64,000 bases of DNA, taken from assembly GCA_964036195.1 (NCBI GenBank), contig OZ038456.1, positions 14,942,001 to 15,006,000 on the forward strand, written 5' to 3'. The position numbers were made by a program, and so were the translations under genes. Shown here one piece after another: positions 60,101-64,000 of the stretch (positions within the stretch are counted from its first letter, which is position 1; each line of letters begins with the position of its first letter). The stretch comes from Sphaerolaimus hirsutus. Its lineage: Eukaryota; Nematoda; Chromadorea; Monhysterida; Sphaerolaimidae. The notes beneath the pieces were generated by a model. It did not search any database, was not told the DNA's origin, and worked only from the letters and a program-made list of their open reading frames with translations.

Positions 60101-61264
60101 TTTCCGATCAATCAACTATAAATAGTTTCTGCCACCGAAACACCCATATTCGCGAATAATGGGCGCGCTATTGTGCAAATACCTATTTAGGTATTTGGGT
60201 GCGTTTTCACAGGAGTGCAGAAATTGTGAACTATGGCTGGGGATGGAAGGCGCTGAAATGGTTTTCTTATGTGGGATACAGTGGTTGGTTTGTGGGGTAG
60301 ACCACAGAGCAGGACCCACTTTCAGACCCTGTAAAGGCATTGTCAAAAGTAATGGAAATTGTCTTGAAAAGTGTCAAACCGGCAGTAAAAAATATAAACG
60401 CTTAACTTATACTTAAAGTTATATTAAAGTTACATAACTTAAATTTTTTACATGACATTTAACATTTTGCATGACATTCTACAGGGTCTGAGAGTGGCAA
60501 CAAGGCTCTTGCAAACTACTCCACAGATATTTATCACAATTCGAAACATGTATACCGTATTTCTTCTAATAGAAGAGCGCCGTTCTATTTTTTTTCGTCA
60601 ACTTTTTTACCTTCCGTTCTATTTCTTTCACCAATTTTTTTAGACATGATTCATTTGAACATTTTTTGTTTTTTGTTATGGAACTTGAGCAAGATCGATA
60701 GGGTGGCAGAATTTACCGTACCGTACCGTACCGTACCGCATTTTTGGAAAATTTACCGTACCGTACCGTACCGTACCGCGAACCGCACTTTTCAGATTTA
60801 CCGTACCGTACCGTTTACCGCAAAATTGAAGATTTACCGTACCGTACCGTTTACCGCAAAAGAGAAAATTTACCGTACCGTACGGTTTACCGCAAGGCCG
60901 TACCGTCTGCCACCCTAAAGATCGATGTGCCGTTCTATTGAAGAAATACGGTATCAATTATCTATATAAATGCATAGGTTCTGGTAAGTTCTATAAAATA
61001 ATCATGTAATTCACCGTCTTCACAACAAAGTCATCATTTTTTCATTTTTACTTTTGGTATGGGAACTTAGTTCCCGGGTTTTCTGTCACTCCGGCAACAA
61101 ACCTTATTTTGATAATTTTTTTTGTAACCAACTCACAAACGGCAGAAAACAAGACCAAAAAATGCAAATGAAAAAAGTAAAAATTTCTCGCCCACTCACT
61201 TTGCTTCATCAATACGCTTTTCCGCGTGCTTCACTTGTTCCTTGTAATGATTGACCTCATCCGC
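54175..61264 (-). CDS. Coiled-coil protein, C-terminal exons
   Basis: Function unknown. Exons in coding order: 61264-61200, 56020-55917, 55822-55734, 55420-55262, 54774-54527, 54409-54175 (TAA). Phases agree and give 299 codons plus stop. The 5' end lies beyond 61264, possibly outside the window. Nearly the whole sequence is heptad-like and rich in Glu, Lys, Gln and Leu, for example YKEQVKHAEKRIDEAK, RQKLLRSVDDIKQKFEALQK, HNLKQLEKRLHEV and LKQLQSQLEEQ, which indicates a long dimeric coiled coil. No motor, GRIP, PDZ or other end domain is visible. One intron (56021-61199) is 5.2 kb and holds transposons; the others are 0.1-0.5 kb. A CLIP-, golgin- or tether-like protein is possible, but the sequence does not decide. 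Confidence 0.75.
56021..58544. other. First half of the large coiled-coil intron
   Basis: No repeat or gene recognised. Several short ORFs are chance frames. 56630-57080 and 57230-57760 are richer in G+C than the rest but carry no recognisable coding signal. Confidence 0.4.
58545..58999. mobile_element. hAT-like MITE with AGCTATCTATC core
   Basis: The ends CAGGGGGAGG and CCTACCCCTG are flanked by the perfect 8-bp duplication AAAAGGTG (58537-58544 and 59000-59007). The interior has 'cccagctatctatctatccc' near each side and a conserved 'ttttcacctccaaaatcactagttcatg' core. Relatives are at 61607-62050, about 62806-63206, about 1848-2091, and in the tangled region 59100-59990. Confidence 0.85.
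59040..59990. mobile_element. Tangled AGCTATCTATC-family copies
   Basis: At least two degenerate copies in both orientations, marked by 'tagatagctgg' with long G runs (59170-59230) and 'cagctatctatctgg' (59610). A 60-bp stretch of AAAAAGCGCTTTTT palindromes at 59770-59831 separates them. Ends and target duplications could not be assigned with confidence. Confidence 0.5.
60553..60953. mobile_element. Mariner-like MITE interrupted by a TACCG-filled hAT-like element
   Basis: The outer ends TACCGTATTTCTTCTAATAG and the complementary right end are TA-flanked. The inner element 60699-60917 has ends TAGGGTGGCAGA / TCTGCCACCCTA and the perfect 8-bp duplication AAGATCGA (60691-60698, 60918-60925). 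Its 219 bp consist of TACCG pentamer runs separated by short 'gaaaattt' spacers. Confidence 0.88.
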
Positions 61265-61606
61265 CTGCAATTAAACATCTTGAAATCCATTTAAAAACAC
61301 ACATTAATCCATCGGAGGCTTATCAGCGGGAAAATACGCGTCCATTTAAAAAAGTGACCTAATCCAAAAATCCAGAGAAAATAAATATCACCCACAAAAA
61401 TGGGGGCAGCGAAATGAAACCAAAATTTCGACTGAACATACAGCTGGGGAGAAAAGCGGGCCCAGTGCATGACCCTAAGCAAACGTTCCCATGCGCACTA
61501 TACACCAGCCCGTGGGGCGCCTTTCAGAAATTTATTTATTTTAGGCAGTTGAGCCCTGTTCAAATTTACTCTGGCCGCACAACCGGCCGCGGTTGGACAT
61601 TCCATC

Positions 61607-62050
61607 CAGGGGTCTCAAATGCCCATTTCTTTAGGGGGTTGGGGGTTTGCCCAGCTATCTCGCTATCCCGGGGGCAAATTTTCTGGCTACTATGCCCGAT
61701 CCCCCTATCCAGAGCGATTTTTGAGAATTTTACCCCAATTGTTGCTCAAAATCGGTTATTTTCCTACCTTTTTATAGATTTTCACCACCAAAATCACTAG
61801 TTCATGCGTCTAACTGTCTATTTTCAGCTATTTTTATTACTATGTTCTTATTTACCTACTTGAGCTAGTTTTCACCTAGATTTAGCGATTTTTTTTCACA
61901 ATTTCTTCCTTCTACACCCTGAAAAAACCAATAAATTGAATCCCCACAAACCCCACCCCCACAAATTTTTTCAGCTATCTATCCCTCCAGCGGAGGGATA
62001 GATAGCTACCTATCCTACCCCCCAGAGGGTCAAAAGTCAAGTTACCCCTG
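61607..62050. mobile_element. hAT-like MITE with AGCTATCTATC core, second copy
   Basis: The ends CAGGGGTCTC and GTTACCCCTG are flanked by attccatc (61599-61606) and attccagc (62051-62058), a 7 of 8 match. The interior is homologous to 58545-58999, including the 'cagctatc' and 'caaaatcactagttcatg' parts. It lies upstream of the first coiled-coil exon seen. Confidence 0.8.
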
Positions 62051-64000
62051 ATTCCAGCTCCAAGCCAAAATCTATCAGCTGCTGATTGCATGTGTTTTGT
62101 TTATACGTCAACTATGTGCAATTGATACTATCAATCCTCCCACAGTAAACTTTTTGGCGCACTTTTGTCGAAACGCGATTCCCACTAAAATGTAGATGCA
62201 AAATGCACTGGAGTTGTGCACACAAGGCAGATAATGTGCGCGAGCGCCTTGTCTTGTTTGGATAACTCTGTTTGATGTTTACACAAGTTGCGATGGATAT
62301 CACATGCTGCCAGCTGGCCCAAATGATGATTTCATGGTGGATAAAAAGTTTCTTTTGAGACAAATATTTGATTGGGTTGCAAATTTGGCACGCTTGAACC
62401 TGGATACCTGCAGCGATTGCACCATTGAACATGTTGCCACATAAAACCCATTTGAAGCCCAAAACTATCCACATTTGATCACACGCAGAGTTCTATACGC
62501 ACCGCCAGATGCACTTCCGATACACTTAACGAACTTCAAAAATCATCAAAAAAGTGTTCCAGTTTTCGCACCATGCTGGGAACATAAGTTTCGCAAAACA
62601 CGGCTGAACGCAGAAGTAGCGAGACACCCGCTGGGTTCGTTTGCGCAAACTGCCAAAAACACACGCGAAAATTGCATGCGTTTTACTTAGGTAGCAGACG
62701 TGATAAAGCGGGGGGTGCAAACTTTACCCCAACATTTTTGGCGTCAGTCAATGAACAAGCGACTTGATATGTTAGCAAGGAACTAAATATCGTATTATAG
62801 AAAGTAGGGTTACCAATGGGTGGAACGCCCTACCCCCAACCCAAACCGCCCATCTATTTATCCCGGAGGCAATTTTTGGCTACTACCCCCCCCCAATCGC
62901 CCAGCTAAATATCTAGCTATCTGGAGCGATTTTTGAGTTAAGTATACCTAAATTTTTGCTGCAAATGACGCATTTTCATACCTTTTTGTAGATTTTCACC
63001 TACAAAATCACTAGTTCGTGTATCTAACTGCATATTTTCAGCTATTTTTCACCCACTTTTATCGGTGTTCTCCCTTTTTCAACGCTCTACACTTTCAAAA
63101 AGATTGAACCCCCGCAACCACCCGAATTTTTTCAGCTTTTTATACCCCCGGTGAGCGATTTGCTATGCATCCAAACCCCCGGGGTCAAAATCTAGGATAC
63201 CCTGACCTGGTTCAATGGCTCTGATATTGCATATTATATATAGTCACAACGTCTGAGCGCTTTTCGGCATTCGAATATGTTTCGATCACATTCCATCAAT
63301 TCACACATCCAACCCCAATAGTCAGTAATCTCACAATTTTTGGCGTCACAAACCCCCCTCCAAAAAATACCCCCCAAATTCATCCCAACAATTTTGTACA
63401 ACAAATTAAATATCCGCTGAGCGAGCGGGCACGCGACACCCATTAACGACCCCAGGTGCTAATGGGATGCGCGCGCATGCGCAACCCCCCAAAATATCTA
63501 CAATATTGCCCCCAAAGCATGTACACGGTGGTCCGATTTGGGTGCTTGTAAATAGAGGTGAAGTGACAAATTTTGGCTGGAAAATTTGTGAAAATGTCTT
63601 GTGGGGGGAGATAATGTCGAAAAGACCATTTTTTGTCATTTTCAGGTCCATTTTCCGCAGCGTGTGTTTCGAGCTTTATTTAATTTCCTTTAAATATAAT
63701 TTCAGCTAAAAAAAAAAAATCCCGCAAAGCATAATGAACCACCGGGCGAAGCCATAAAAGTCATGGATACCATAAAAAGGTGCCGAACATGCAGTAACAT
63801 TTATTTATTCATGTTTCTATTGTACGTCGCGGCGACAAAAGGCGGCCGCAATCAAGGGCAATGCAGTTTTTATTGCCGCGAAAATAATATAAGACCAGCC
63901 GCTTTATATCCAGCCTGAAACAGCGATCCGGTGTTAGCACCGAGAAACGGTAACACGAAATTGTAAGGGACCTTCCCCAAAAATTGACACAATTAGAATT
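62051..64000. other. End of window, no firm gene
   Basis: A further AGCTATC-type copy lies at about 62806-63206. Upstream exons of the coiled-coil gene could lie here but none was recognised. A cysteine-rich minus-strand ORF at 63234-63443 is discussed as a finding. 63450-64000 contains nothing I can name. Confidence 0.4.

Noticed and set aside
60646..60957. ORFs with Tyr-Arg-Thr-Val-Pro repeats on both strands
   Set aside because: Translations of the TACCG satellite within the nested element.

Overview
The window is nuclear DNA from an animal. Genes are split by short GT-AG introns, protein families are metazoan (FoxA, USP8, SMYD), and there is a eukaryotic tRNA. Non-coding DNA is packed with small inverted-repeat transposons. 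The intron style and transposon load suggest an arthropod, but nothing in the sequence fixes the species. Exon boundaries below were read from reading frame, splice sites and intron phase; they are not backed by transcripts.

Layout. (1) Positions 1-22200, minus strand: a USP8/UBPY-type deubiquitinase. From its 5' end it carries an MIT-like N-terminal segment, a helical exon, a rhodanese domain over three exons, a linker with RxxKP motifs, and the USP catalytic domain, which runs off the window at position 1. The middle block is present twice (6332-11281 and 12411-21114) on either side of a 200-N gap, most likely two alleles placed in tandem by the assembler. (2) 24212-28630, minus: a nine-exon gene built of alternating cysteine-rich modules that I cannot assign to a family. 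(3) 30943-38603, plus: a SET/MYND (SMYD4/SmydA-like) protein with a tRNA-Ala(AGC) gene inside an intron. (4) 44940-50769, plus: a complete FoxA (fork head) transcription factor in 11 exons, preceded by a GC-rich putative control region. (5) 54175-61264, minus: the 3' part of a long coiled-coil protein.

Between and inside the genes lie many transposon copies. The main groups are a mariner-like MITE (CCGTATTT ends, TA duplication, long G runs), several hAT-like families (TAGGG or CAGGG ends, 8-bp target duplications, often nested) and short hairpin MITEs. Each hAT-like family carries its own simple repeat (GGAAAACGGAAAC, TACCG, AGCTATCTATC, GGCGCC). Two insertions are present in one copy of the USP8 block and absent at the intact site in the other copy, giving natural filled/empty pairs.

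The genes are functionally independent: endosomal deubiquitination, a probable secreted modular protein, a SET-domain methyltransferase-like protein, a developmental transcription factor and a coiled-coil protein. I see no gene cluster acting as one pathway. The least familiar item is the modular cysteine-rich gene.
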